A stretch of 20,205 nt of DNA, from IMG/VR virus record IMGVR_UViG_3300027668_000140, positions 1-20,205 of that record, one strand, 5' to 3'. This document shows, piece by piece, positions 1 to 8,435 of the stretch. The translations under genes were made by a program, and so were the position numbers. Each line of letters starts with the position of its first letter. Position 1 is the stretch's first letter. Source of the stretch: a virus. A model generated the notes under the pieces. That model searched no databases and was not told where the DNA came from. It was given only the letters and a program-made list of their open reading frames with translations.

Positions 1-2
1 AT

Positions 3-200
3 CTTTGGTATGACTCAACCGCGAATGTTTTAAAGTATTACGCAGGCAGTGCTTGGGCTGCTATTAGTGCTGGCATTGCTGCTGTTGTGGATGATACATC
101 ACCTCAACTTGGCGGTGCTTTAGACGGGCAAAACAACAATATGACCAATGTGGGAACCATATCAGGTGCGAACCTACAACTAGACTTTGGGAGTTTATAG
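3..200 (+). CDS. C-terminal end of a phage tail fibre-like protein (5' truncated by window edge)
   Basis: An open frame enters from the left edge and ends at TAG 198-200, giving the last 65 residues of a protein. The visible part contains a VVDDTSPQLGGALDGQNN stretch followed by polar, glycine- and asparagine-rich sequence. The DDTxPxLGGxLDxxxxxI type of motif is common near the ends of phage tail fibre and other virion surface proteins. The stop lies two bases before the ATG of the next fibre-like gene, so the two are very probably in one operon. The N-terminal part lies outside the window, so the exact family cannot be assigned. The call rests on this motif and on the tail-fibre context. 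Confidence 0.6.
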   Translation, partial: LWYDSTANVLKYYAGSAWAAISAGIAAVVDDTSPQLGGALDGQNNNMTNVGTISGANLQLDFGSL

Positions 201-202
201 GA

Positions 203-775
203 ATGAGTAAATTATTACAGTTACGCGGTGGAACAACTTCACAGCATAGCTCGTTTACGGGCGCAATAAGAGAAACCACTGTTGATACAACTAAAGACAC
301 TTTGGTTGTGCATGATGGTTCAACGGCTGGCGGTTTTCCATTGGCGCGTGAATCTGATTTGACTACTACCACTGCAACGGCAGCAGCAGCTTTACCAAAG
401 GCAGGAGGCGTAGTCACAGGGCTTGTGAATATGTCTGACCAGATCGTCCAGCGTCCCGTAATTAAAGACTACGCTGAGACTAAGGTAGCAATGGCTGCCA
501 ATGACGTAGACCTCGCATTAGGCAACGTACAAACCAAGACCATATCTGGTGCGCAGACACTGACTTTCTCTAACCCCCCAGCAAGCGGTTCAGCGGGTTC
601 ATTCACGCTAATCCTAACTAACGGTGGTAGTGCGACAGTCACATGGCCTACAAGCGTAGATTGGCCTGCTGCTACTGCACCTACCTTAACTGCGTCTGGC
701 GTGGATGTACTATTCTTCACAACGATAGATGGCGGGACGATCTGGTATGGAACTGCTGTTGTCGGAATGGGCTAA
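203..775 (+). CDS. Tail fibre / receptor-binding protein with Mtd-N-like N-terminus
   Basis: A protein of 190 residues. Residues 1-55 (QLRGGTTSQHSSFTGAIRE, then DTLVVHDGSTAGGFPLA) match the pattern of the N-terminal domain first described in the Bordetella phage major tropism determinant, which also occurs in many tail fibres as a virion-attachment or trimerisation module. Residues about 110-190 (SGAQTLTFSNPPASG, then LILTNGGSATVTWP) look like the small beta-rich C-terminal domain of other phage fibres. There is no C-type lectin variable region like that of true Mtd. The ATG lies two bases after the upstream stop, with purine-rich GGGAG about 8 bases before it. Inference: a short host-recognition or fibre-adaptor protein. 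The family call is from recognition, not alignment. Confidence 0.8.
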   Translation: MSKLLQLRGGTTSQHSSFTGAIRETTVDTTKDTLVVHDGSTAGGFPLARESDLTTTTATAAAALPKAGGVVTGLVNMSDQIVQRPVIKDYAETKVAMAANDVDLALGNVQTKTISGAQTLTFSNPPASGSAGSFTLILTNGGSATVTWPTSVDWPAATAPTLTASGVDVLFFTTIDGGTIWYGTAVVGMG

Positions 776-778
776 ACT

Positions 779-2722
779 ATGACTATCGAAAGAAAGGTGG
801 GCATGGGTATAGCTGGGCAGCCTAGTGGCGGTGCGGCTAATGTTGCTGATGTGTTTAGTACGTATTTGTATACGGGTAATGGCTCAACTCAGACTATCAA
901 CAACGGCATAGACCTTGCTGGTGAAGGTGGCATGGTATGGATTAAAGATAGGACTGCAAGTAAGCAACACACCTTACTTACTACGGATATATCGTTACCC
1001 TCTAACTCTTACTACCCTATAAACTTTCTAGCAACAAACTCTAGTGGTGCTATGCAGGATATATACGGTGGAGGTGGGACTGGGCCTTGGGCGAGTAGTT
1101 TTCTTTCTGATGGTTTCTCTTTGTATAACAATGCAAATTACAACACAGCAAGTGACGACTACGCCTCATGGACATTCCGCAAGGCTCCTAAGTTCTTTGA
1201 CGTAGTGACCTATACGGGTTCTGGTAGTGCCAGATCAATAGCACATAATCTTGGAGCTGCTCCAGCATTCATTATGGTAAAAAGGACTTCTTCTTCTGCT
1301 GGCTGGGCGGTCTACCATAAAGATAATGGCTCTGCTAAATATATGTTAATGGATGCTGGGGCAGCTTTAACCGAAACAACTGAATATACTGCCGCAGGTG
1401 ACCATTGGAACGGGACAACCCCAAGTGATACAACATTTAGTTTAGGGGGTCACTATGAGGTGAATTACCTCAACAACGAATACGTAGCCTACCTATTCGC
1501 TGACAACTCAGCCGAAGATGCTGATGACCAGATGATTAAGTGTGGGAGTTATACGGGTGCAGGCGCACACTTAAATATAAATTTAGGTTGGGAACCACAG
1601 TTTGTACTAATTAAATGTACATCACACTCCGCAAACTGGGTAATGTTTGACAACATGCGTGGCCTTCCTGTGGATGGTAACGCAAAAGATTTAAGACCAA
1701 ACGCCACTGATACAGAAGGAGATAATTCCGCAATAGGAATCACAAGTACAGGATTTCTAGCTCGTAATGGAGTAGATGGGCAAATAAACGCTAATGGTAG
1801 AGCTTACATCTACATGGCTATTCGTGCGCCTATGATGAAAGAACCTAGTGCTGGTACTGAGGTGTTTGCTGTTGACAATATTACATCATCCACCTCTCAA
1901 TCCACTTCCACATTCCCTGTAGATTTTGCTATAGCAACATCTGGCACACATTATGCTATGTCTAGGCTTACTGGAACAAATGTAATGGCTACTAATAGTA
2001 CTGGCGCAGAGTTCGACTGGGGTGGTGGCAGACCTGAGTTTGATCATATGGATGGCATCTCACTATCAGCTAATATGAACGGGTATCTGGTTCACATGTT
2101 CAAACGAGCAAAAGGATTCTTTGATGTTGTAGCTTATTCTGGAAATTCTGTGGCTGGTCATCAGATTTCGCACAGCTTGGGTGTAGCACCTGAAATGATA
2201 TGGGCTAAATGTAGATCAACTGGAGGAGGTGCATATTATTGGCAGGTATACCACTCGGCAGTTGGTGATACACATACAATGAGATTAAACGAAGCTAACA
2301 CTCCAGCGGCACTCTCTATGTTTAATAACATCACCACAACATCATTCAAGTTAGATAATTGGGCTAACACTAACGAATCAGGGGAAACTTATATAGCGTA
2401 CCTATTCGCCACTATAGCTGGAATATCTAAAGTCGGCTCATACACTGGCAACGGTTCAAGCCAAACCATCAACTGTGGCTTCGCAGCAGGTGCTAGGTTC
2501 ATCCTAATCAAACGTACAGACACTACAGGTGATTGGTACGTATGGGATACAGCTCGCGGCATTGTCGCTGGTAACGACCCACATATAAGCCTAAACACTA
2601 CAGCAGCACAAGTCAGTGATGACTCAATAGACCCAGATAGCTCAGGGTTTAGTGTGAATCAGATTAGTGCAACAAACATCAACGTGTCTAGTGGCACATA
2701 TATTTACTTAGCAATCGCATAG
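779..2722 (+). CDS. Long tail fibre with repeated DUF7483-type domains
   Basis: A protein of 647 residues built from repeated units of the type DVVTYTGxGxxxxIxHxLGxAPxFIxVKR, which I recognise as the DUF7483 family of phage tail proteins. Five copies of the Y(T/S)G motif are visible, at about residues 27, 139, 253, 448 and 549. They form two larger repeats, about residues 139-345 and 448-647, each running FFDVV(T/A)Y, then a VAYLFA or IAYLFA stretch, then GSYTG(A/N)G. This suggests internal duplication. Each unit is beta-rich and would be exposed on a fibre. The gene starts three bases after the previous stop with only a weak Shine-Dalgarno, so translational coupling is likely. The role in receptor binding is inferred from family and position. 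Confidence 0.8.
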   Translation: MTIERKVGMGIAGQPSGGAANVADVFSTYLYTGNGSTQTINNGIDLAGEGGMVWIKDRTASKQHTLLTTDISLPSNSYYPINFLATNSSGAMQDIYGGGGTGPWASSFLSDGFSLYNNANYNTASDDYASWTFRKAPKFFDVVTYTGSGSARSIAHNLGAAPAFIMVKRTSSSAGWAVYHKDNGSAKYMLMDAGAALTETTEYTAAGDHWNGTTPSDTTFSLGGHYEVNYLNNEYVAYLFADNSAEDADDQMIKCGSYTGAGAHLNINLGWEPQFVLIKCTSHSANWVMFDNMRGLPVDGNAKDLRPNATDTEGDNSAIGITSTGFLARNGVDGQINANGRAYIYMAIRAPMMKEPSAGTEVFAVDNITSSTSQSTSTFPVDFAIATSGTHYAMSRLTGTNVMATNSTGAEFDWGGGRPEFDHMDGISLSANMNGYLVHMFKRAKGFFDVVAYSGNSVAGHQISHSLGVAPEMIWAKCRSTGGGAYYWQVYHSAVGDTHTMRLNEANTPAALSMFNNITTTSFKLDNWANTNESGETYIAYLFATIAGISKVGSYTGNGSSQTINCGFAAGARFILIKRTDTTGDWYVWDTARGIVAGNDPHISLNTTAAQVSDDSIDPDSSGFSVNQISATNINVSSGTYIYLAIA

Positions 2723-2733
2723 GACTATCAACT

Positions 2734-3225
2734 ATGAACTACAGAAACAAAACAACTGGAGCTATTAGCACTCAAGGCGAGATTCGCCAAGCTAATAAGC
2801 ACCGTTCATTCCCACGAGTATGGGATGCAGACGTTTGTACACTACTGGACATTGACCCAATTCTAGCAGTGCCTAAGCCCTCTTCTACTTCACTACAGGC
2901 AGTTAATGCTAACGGTGCAGTGCAAGATAGTCTAGGCAACTGGGTGGAAGCATGGAGTGTTGTAGACGCATTTAGCGACACTACCAATGACGAAGGTGTA
3001 ACAACCTCTAAAGCTGATAACGAAGCAGCTTATACAGCGTCATTAGATGCTACAGCAGCCGCTAGTGTTCGTGCTGAACGTGATGCACTTATCAAAGCGA
3101 CCGACTTCTACGCGCTATCTGATGTGGTAATAGCCACAGAAATGACTACATACCGACAGGCGCTTAGGGATATTACGACTCAAGCTGGATTCCCGAATGA
3201 AATAACATGGCCTGTAGCACCATAA
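2734..3225 (+). CDS. Phage tail assembly chaperone (Phage_tail_APC-like)
   Basis: A protein of 163 residues. The C-terminal part (about 105-163) reads RAERDALIKATDFYALSD, a short spacer, then TYRQALRDITTQAGFP and a WP near the end. This is the hallmark of the tail assembly chaperone domain found next to fibre genes (RxxRdxLL..tDw....D and W/tYRqaLRdit.q.gFP...WP). The N-terminus (NYRNKTTGAI, HRSFPRVWDADVCTLLDIDPI) resembles the leading part of other fibre-assembly proteins. Such proteins help fold or attach the fibre encoded just upstream and are usually not a major virion component. It begins 11 bases after the DUF7483 fibre gene, the normal position for a dedicated chaperone. Confidence 0.8.
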   Translation: MNYRNKTTGAISTQGEIRQANKHRSFPRVWDADVCTLLDIDPILAVPKPSSTSLQAVNANGAVQDSLGNWVEAWSVVDAFSDTTNDEGVTTSKADNEAAYTASLDATAAASVRAERDALIKATDFYALSDVVIATEMTTYRQALRDITTQAGFPNEITWPVAP

Positions 3226-3234
3226 GGAATAATA

Positions 3235-4716
3235 ATGCCACTATTACCGTTAGACATACCAGCAGGCATTTACCGCAACGGGACTGACTTACAATCTCAG
3301 GGCCGCTGGCGTGACAGTAACTTAGTGCGATGGCATGACGGAACGATGCAGCCTATTCAGGGCTGGCGTGTACGCGCAGACACAGCTACAGCAGATATTC
3401 CACGCTCACTAAAGATCTGGCTAGATAATAGTAGTAATCGATGGATTGCCGCTGGGACGTTCAGAAAGCTATACATGTATGACGATGACAGTGCGCTGTT
3501 TGATATTACGCCTACAGGCCTTACTCCAGGATCTGAAACGGCTGTCGACTCAACCTCATACGGTGGTGGTGGCTATGGTGAAGATCCATATGGTGAGCCA
3601 AGGCCAGAAAGCACGTTAGGTGTATTTGCTACGACATGGTCATTAGATACATGGGGTGAGTACCTACTAGCCTGTTCTAACGCTGATGGCAAGATCTACG
3701 AGTGGCGGTTAAGCACAGGAACGATAGCAGCGCCTGTTACTAACGCGCCTACTGGTAACGTATCGATGATGGTAACAGATGAACGGTTCGTATTCGCACT
3801 AGGTGCTGGCGGTAATCCACGCAAGATTCAATGGTCTGACCGTGAGAATAATACGGTATGGACTGCTGCAGCAACTAACGAAGCGGGTAGCATTGAGTTG
3901 CAAACATCTGGTGTAATTCAGTGTGGTGTACGAGTACAGAACCAAGCATTGATTCTAACGACCACAGACGCGCATACAGCGACTTACTCAGGCCCACCGT
4001 ATGTTTATGGTGTAGAGCGTGTTGGAACCTCCTGCGGCAGTGTAAGCCAGCAAGGGGTAGCTGTAGTAGATATGGGTGCAGTCTGGATGGGTCGGGAATC
4101 ATTCTTTGTTTATTCTGGCGGTACAGTTCAAGAATTAAGCAGTGATGTTTCTGACTACATTTACAGTGACATTAACGTGGCTCAAATGAGCAAGATTGTT
4201 GCCGTATCCAATGCAAAGTTTAGTGAGATACGATGGTTCTATCCTTCTGCTGAATCTGTTGAAAATGATAGCTACGTTTCCTTTAATTACCAAGAGAATA
4301 CATGGTCTATCGGTAAACTTGCCCGTACTGCGGCTGCTGACGCTGGGGTGTACCGTTATCCAATCTATGCCAACCCAACTGACAAGAAGTTGTATGAGCA
4401 TGAGGTAGGCTTTAACTATGATGCACTAACACCATACGCAGAGACAGGCCCAATCATGCTAGGCGTGGGCGATAACGTAATGAGCATTACCCAGCTTATA
4501 CCCGATGAGCGTAACCAAGGTGATGTTAAGGCCACACTAAAGACTAGATTCTATCCTAACGACACTGAGCGTACCTACGGGCCGTATACGATGACTAGCC
4601 CAGTCTCACTAAGGCTAACTGGGAGACAGATCAGACTGCGCATAGACACGGTTGTAGAGGGTGATTGGCGTGTAGGCATTAACCGACTTGAGGTGAAAGC
4701 TGGGGGCAACCGTTGA
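3235..4716 (+). CDS. Tail nozzle / stabilisation-like protein of a podovirus
   Basis: A protein of 493 residues starting LPLDIPAGIYRNGTDLQSQG and NLVRWHDGTMQPIQGW. This opening is shared by a large phage family annotated as tail protein or phage stabilisation protein. The body is beta-rich with repeated short W- and Y-containing strands, consistent with a beta-propeller like those in the P22 gp10 and T7 gp12 nozzle proteins. There is a Gly/Tyr-rich loop near residues 107-122 (SYGGGGYGEDPYGEPRPE). A good ribosome site (AAGGA at 3225-3229) lies six bases before the ATG. The stop overlaps the TTG start of the next gene. The nozzle role is inferred from family resemblance and from its place between fibres and ejection proteins. 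It could also be another tail-tip protein. Confidence 0.65.
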   Translation: MPLLPLDIPAGIYRNGTDLQSQGRWRDSNLVRWHDGTMQPIQGWRVRADTATADIPRSLKIWLDNSSNRWIAAGTFRKLYMYDDDSALFDITPTGLTPGSETAVDSTSYGGGGYGEDPYGEPRPESTLGVFATTWSLDTWGEYLLACSNADGKIYEWRLSTGTIAAPVTNAPTGNVSMMVTDERFVFALGAGGNPRKIQWSDRENNTVWTAAATNEAGSIELQTSGVIQCGVRVQNQALILTTTDAHTATYSGPPYVYGVERVGTSCGSVSQQGVAVVDMGAVWMGRESFFVYSGGTVQELSSDVSDYIYSDINVAQMSKIVAVSNAKFSEIRWFYPSAESVENDSYVSFNYQENTWSIGKLARTAAADAGVYRYPIYANPTDKKLYEHEVGFNYDALTPYAETGPIMLGVGDNVMSITQLIPDERNQGDVKATLKTRFYPNDTERTYGPYTMTSPVSLRLTGRQIRLRIDTVVEGDWRVGINRLEVKAGGNR

Positions 4717-5078
4717 GTATTCAGCAGAACCCACCTAAACCCCTTGGTAATAGTTGGGATAACTACGCACAACGCCTGGGTGCTTACCTAGTTGAGGTCA
4801 GGTCACAGCTACGCCATAAGGTCACAGGTGAGTCAGCAGCGGAGGACGGTATAATCCTATGGGATCGTTCAGGTTATCCAGTGGTGTCTATCAACGGTGC
4901 TTTTGTTGGGATTGCGCTGACTTCAGGCTTTACTGTATCCACATTACCTAACGGGATATTGGGTCAAAGAGCCTATGTAACTGACGCATCATCACCCACT
5001 TTTGGATCTGCGGTATCAGGTGGTGGCGCTGTTGTAATCCCTGTTTTTAGAAACGCTACAGCATGGATTGTTGGTTAA
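4713..5078 (+). CDS. Small phage virion-associated protein, TTG start
   Basis: A protein of 121 residues that begins with a TTG codon at 4713, overlapping the TGA of the upstream gene (TTGA), with a run of five G about seven bases before it. No in-frame ATG gives a longer product. Residues 45-60 (DGIILWDRSGYPVVS) and the C-terminal part (GQRAYVTDASSPTFGS, then VPVFRNATAWIVG) recur in short proteins of tailed phages. The C-terminal motif is typical of fibre or capsid-decorating beta domains. The exact role is not known to me. Its position between the nozzle-like protein and the GNAT-like gene suggests a tail-tip, adaptor or virion decoration protein. Confidence 0.6.
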   Translation: MSIQQNPPKPLGNSWDNYAQRLGAYLVEVRSQLRHKVTGESAAEDGIILWDRSGYPVVSINGAFVGIALTSGFTVSTLPNGILGQRAYVTDASSPTFGSAVSGGGAVVIPVFRNATAWIVG

Positions 5079-5079
5079 T

Positions 5080-5436
5080 ATGACAGAGCTAGATAGATGT
5101 AGGAAATGGATAGAGGACGCACTTGATTACAGTGGCGGTACACATACATTTGAGGATGTCAAACGTGGTATAATCGAGGGCAAATCACAGCTCTGGCCTG
5201 CTGCTAATTCCTGCATAGTTACAGAGATAACGAAGCACCCACAAAAGAAGGTTTTACACATCTTTTTAGGTGGTGGAAGTTTAGAAGAAATTAAGAGTAT
5301 GCAGCCTGACGTAATAGCATGGGCTAAGGCGCAGGATTGTGAAAGTTTAACAATGACAGGCCGTAAAGGTTGGTCAAAAGCATTAGCAGATATTGGCTGG
5401 AAGTCTCAGTTAGTGTTACTAGAGAAGAGGTTTTAA
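5080..5436 (+). CDS. GNAT-fold-like small internal virion protein (T7 gp13-like position)
   Basis: The ATG at 5080, just after the upstream TAA (5076-5078), is the likely start and gives 118 residues. The open frame extends four codons further to a TTG. The sequence contains YSGGTHTFEDV, QLWPAANSCIVTEI, KKVLHIFLGGG, then WAKAQDCESLTMTGRKGW and a final VLLEKRF. I recognise this pattern from a widespread phage family annotated as hypothetical or acetyltransferase-like: a reduced GNAT fold in which GRKGW sits near the end. It occupies the same place relative to the internal proteins as T7 gp13. Whether it has any acyltransferase activity is doubtful. A structural or assembly role is inferred. 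Confidence 0.65.
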   Translation: MTELDRCRKWIEDALDYSGGTHTFEDVKRGIIEGKSQLWPAANSCIVTEITKHPQKKVLHIFLGGGSLEEIKSMQPDVIAWAKAQDCESLTMTGRKGWSKALADIGWKSQLVLLEKRF

Positions 5437-5438
5437 GC

Positions 5439-7553
5439 ATGTCTAAAGGTGGCACTACTACACAAGGATCAACTACTGAGATACCTCAGTGGGTTCAGGA
5501 TGCTGGTAAAGAGCAATACTCTACAGGTAAGGAACTGGGTCAAATTGGCTACACACCTTATTACGGTGCTGATGTTGCCGCATTCAACCCTATGCAGGAA
5601 AGTGCATTTAGGGCTACTGGATCTGCTGCCGATGCGTTTGGTATAGGGCCAGCTGGAACGGTTCCTACAGGCGCTACCTTTGGGCCTCACTCACCCACAT
5701 GGGCTACAGATGGCATTCAAACGCCTACAGACTACGCAGGAGGCGTGCAAGGCTACTCAGGCATGCCAATGTATAGCAAAGCGCTAGAGAAGCTAGGAAC
5801 GCAAGCTCCAGCCCAGAAACGAGCCTTAGAGCGTCAGTTCATTGATCCGACTACAGGATTAACGCCAGAAGGTCGTGACATTCAAGACATTAACGGCCTA
5901 TACAATGAAGCTTTTGGTCGTAATGTCGGCCTTGATGGTCTAGGTGCGTACCTACCATTAGTTCAGCAAGGCATGGGTAAGAATGATCTTCGTAGTATTT
6001 TATATAACAGCGATGAAGCTAAAGCACTAGGTAAAACATCATACAATGTACCGATTGAAACGGGCGTTGAAGGTGGTTTATTAAGTGGGGATGCTTACAA
6101 AAAACCGATTAACCTTGAAGATTATAGATCACAGTTAAACGCGGCTTATATGGCGCAGTTTGGTCGTGAGTTAGGCCAAGAAGGTTTAGACTTCTATGGT
6201 CAGCAAATGTATAACGGTAAGGATTGGAATCAAATCCTAGCTGAGATAACTAATAGCGCAGAAGGTTTGGCGTACATTACCCCAGCAGAGCAGGCTATTT
6301 TAGATGCGAAGTCTGCTAGTGCCACTAAAACTGTAGCTGATGTTGCTGCTACAACCGTAACTGTAGATGGTACTGGTGATACATCTGTTGCAGACGCAGC
6401 AGCGGCAAAAGCAATCGCAGATGCTAAAGTTATCTCAGACGCAGCAGCGGCAAAAGTAATCTCAGATGCCAAGATAGCAGCAGATTTAAAAGCATCATTA
6501 GCAGCAGCAGCTACAGAAGCTGAAAAACAAGCGGCAATACAGGCAGCAGCAGATGCAAAAGCAATCGCAGACGCAGCCGCAGCCAAAGTGATAGCAGATG
6601 CTAAAACAGCAGCAGACGCAGCAGCAGCTAAAATTGAAGCTGATAGGTTGGCTGCTCTAGCAGTGACGAATGGAACACAGACTATTGGTGGCCTTTTAAC
6701 TGATACTAATATGTCTACTGATACTATAAGTGCTTTTGATGCCTTTGGTTCTGAGATAGACACGCTCAATAAAGCGTACATGCAGGAAATGGGCCGACCA
6801 GTTGGTGAGGAAGGTTTATTATTTTATGGACAGCAACTTAAAGACGGTACTGATATATCTAGTATTATTGCAGACCTTGCGTACAGTGGTGAAGGGCAGG
6901 CGTACATCACCCCAGCAGAGCAGGCAGCTATTGATCAGGCAGCTATTGACGCACAATCAGTTAATACAGGTGGCTCTGGCGGTGATGAGTCCAATAATAA
7001 TACCTTTACGGCTGACAGCGGAGAGTTCGGGACTAGCTTCGAGGGCTTAGGTACTGGCTTAGGCGAGTTAATTTATGGCGCAGAGAATCAAAACAACAAC
7101 CTTAGTTTAGCCCAGCAGTACGCTTTATACGGTGCTGGACAGGCTGGTAATACTGGTGGACTTGATATGTACGATCAGGCAGTTGCTTTAGATGGCGCAG
7201 CACAACAGTATGCTCTCATGAATGATACGGAAGCCCTAAAAGGTATTATTGCAAATACAACTGGGACGTATTTAGATGATTATACAATTGCAGGTATAGC
7301 TAGTGACATAGTTAGCGGTGGCTCGTTAAGTAATGCGCTTGGATTTGGCTCAAGCCCTGTTGTGAGTGAGTTATCTAATGCCAATGTTATACCAGCGGGT
7401 CAGACTGTATCTCAAGCAACAACCACACCATATAACGGGATGGATAATGTGAGCCTTGATTATTTTAGTGGCCCATTAGGCAGTGACGCTGGATTTACCG
7501 CTAAGTATAGTTCTAATGGACGATCAGGCTATGGACTACTTGGCGGGTTGTAA
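5439..7553 (+). CDS. Large virion protein with three DUF4214-like repeats and an Ala-rich coiled coil
   Basis: The start is set at ATG 5439, with Shine-Dalgarno AGAAGAGG eight bases upstream. The frame is open further upstream, but that part lies inside the previous gene. The product is 704 residues. Residues about 150-195, 231-280 and 441-490 each carry a DUF4214-like repeat with the pattern LYxxxFGRxxxxxGLxxY: LYNEAFGRNVGLDGLGAY, AYMAQFGRELGQEGLDFY and AYMQEMGRPVGEEGLLFY. Residues about 288-407 are an alanine-rich helical region of imperfect 15-residue units. The C-terminal third is Gly/Ser/Asn-rich. The N-terminus (MSKGGTTTQ, EIPQWVQDAGKEQY) is typical of phage internal or tail proteins at this locus. 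DUF4214 occurs in surface and S-layer-like proteins, so a structural or ejection role is inferred. It is followed by an 81-base gap. Confidence 0.65.
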   Translation: MSKGGTTTQGSTTEIPQWVQDAGKEQYSTGKELGQIGYTPYYGADVAAFNPMQESAFRATGSAADAFGIGPAGTVPTGATFGPHSPTWATDGIQTPTDYAGGVQGYSGMPMYSKALEKLGTQAPAQKRALERQFIDPTTGLTPEGRDIQDINGLYNEAFGRNVGLDGLGAYLPLVQQGMGKNDLRSILYNSDEAKALGKTSYNVPIETGVEGGLLSGDAYKKPINLEDYRSQLNAAYMAQFGRELGQEGLDFYGQQMYNGKDWNQILAEITNSAEGLAYITPAEQAILDAKSASATKTVADVAATTVTVDGTGDTSVADAAAAKAIADAKVISDAAAAKVISDAKIAADLKASLAAAATEAEKQAAIQAAADAKAIADAAAAKVIADAKTAADAAAAKIEADRLAALAVTNGTQTIGGLLTDTNMSTDTISAFDAFGSEIDTLNKAYMQEMGRPVGEEGLLFYGQQLKDGTDISSIIADLAYSGEGQAYITPAEQAAIDQAAIDAQSVNTGGSGGDESNNNTFTADSGEFGTSFEGLGTGLGELIYGAENQNNNLSLAQQYALYGAGQAGNTGGLDMYDQAVALDGAAQQYALMNDTEALKGIIANTTGTYLDDYTIAGIASDIVSGGSLSNALGFGSSPVVSELSNANVIPAGQTVSQATTTPYNGMDNVSLDYFSGPLGSDAGFTAKYSSNGRSGYGLLGGL
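6391..6640 (+). repeat. In-gene tandem repeats encoding an Ala-rich helix (45-bp unit)
   Basis: The 20-mer CAGACGCAGCAGCGGCAAAA occurs at 6391 and again at 6436, exactly 45 bp (15 codons) apart. More degenerate copies continue to about 6640. The units encode variants of DAAAAK(A/V)I(A/S)DAK. A period of 15 residues suits a nearly straight or slightly right-handed helical bundle. The repeat keeps the reading frame. The same region read in antisense gives a long Ala/Ser-rich open frame that is only a shadow. Confidence 0.75.
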
Positions 7554-7634
7554 ATATATTAATTTTTTTACGCCTATAGATGTTAGTACACAGACTTTTA
7601 TTGCGTAACTAGAGTAGCATTTGAGGATAGGATA

Positions 7635-8423
7635 ATGGCAGCAGCATCAGCAGGGCAACCAGTATATCAAGCTGGCACAGGTATCGGGCAAGCAGCACCG
7701 ACACCTAACCAAAACATTTACCAGCAGGCCCAACAAGGTCTAGCTAGGGCTAACCAAGCGACCACAGCAGGCACTACTTTTAGCCCTATGGCTATTACAG
7801 CGCCTACTGCTACGACTATGGATAAGTATAAGAACCCATACGAGACAGGGGTTATAGATCAGAACCTAGCTGATATTGAACGCTCACGCCTATTAGCCCA
7901 GAACCAGATGGGGGCTTCCGCTACAGCAGCTAACGCCTTTGGTGGTGCTCGGCATGGGATTGCACAGTCTGAGTCTAACTTAGGGTTTGCAGACCGAGCA
8001 GCAGCTATGTCAGGGCAGCTTAGACAGCAGGGTTACGCTCAGTCACAGCAAATGGCTAGGCAAGCTCAGATGGCTAATCAGCAGGCTCAGATGGCAGGAC
8101 AGCAGCAGCGCATGGGATCAGCCAACCAGTTAGGCAATTTAGCTAACATGGGCTTCGGTATGGGTCAGCAGATGAATGCTCAGATGCAGAATCAAGGCTT
8201 ACAACAGCAAGCAGTTCAGCAGGCCGTTATTGATGCCGCCAAGCAGCGTTATGAAGGTTACACATCAGCACCACAAGGCGCATTGAATATGCCATTAACC
8301 GCACTAGGCGCGGCCCCGTATAACACCAACGCAAGCCAAACGTCTAATTATAGCCCTGGTTTATTTGACTACCTAACGCTTGGCGCAACTAATGCTGCTG
8401 GCATTAAGAAAGCGTTTTTCTAA
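7635..8423 (+). CDS. Internal virion protein, Gln/Ala/Met-rich
   Basis: A protein of 262 residues with ATG preceded by AGGATAGG. The central part reads KYKNPYETGVIDQNLADIER, followed by a helical segment and AANAFGGARHGIAQSE. This conserved signature occurs in a family of podoviral internal or ejection proteins (NPY...Vid..l.di...r......a...aFGGsRhgi). Residues about 135-205 are dominated by Q, M and A (for example MARQAQMANQQAQMAGQQQR), predicting a long amphipathic helix. The C-terminal 50 residues are Pro/Asn/Ala-rich and end in a basic KKAFF. Inference: a packaged protein that leaves the capsid with the DNA, comparable in place and composition to T7 gp14. The upstream gap 7554-7634 is AT-rich and shows no promoter I would defend. 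Confidence 0.65.
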   Translation: MAAASAGQPVYQAGTGIGQAAPTPNQNIYQQAQQGLARANQATTAGTTFSPMAITAPTATTMDKYKNPYETGVIDQNLADIERSRLLAQNQMGASATAANAFGGARHGIAQSESNLGFADRAAAMSGQLRQQGYAQSQQMARQAQMANQQAQMAGQQQRMGSANQLGNLANMGFGMGQQMNAQMQNQGLQQQAVQQAVIDAAKQRYEGYTSAPQGALNMPLTALGAAPYNTNASQTSNYSPGLFDYLTLGATNAAGIKKAFF

Positions 8424-8435
8424 AAGGAGATAATA

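Noticed and set aside
203-775. A diversity-generating retroelement, suggested by the Mtd-N-like fibre.
   Set aside because: There is no reverse transcriptase in the window, no variable-region/template-repeat pair, and the C-terminus is not a C-type lectin fold.
5370-5438. An upstream extension of the DUF4214-like gene to 5370.
   Set aside because: It would overlap the GNAT-like gene by 67 bases. The ATG at 5439 has the good ribosome site and a family-typical N-terminus.
6230-6781. A 183-codon antisense frame rich in Ala and Ser opposite the large virion protein.
   Set aside because: It mirrors the alanine-rich repeat region of the sense gene, where GCA/GCT codons read as TGC/AGC in antisense. 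It has no ribosome site and lies wholly inside a well-supported gene.
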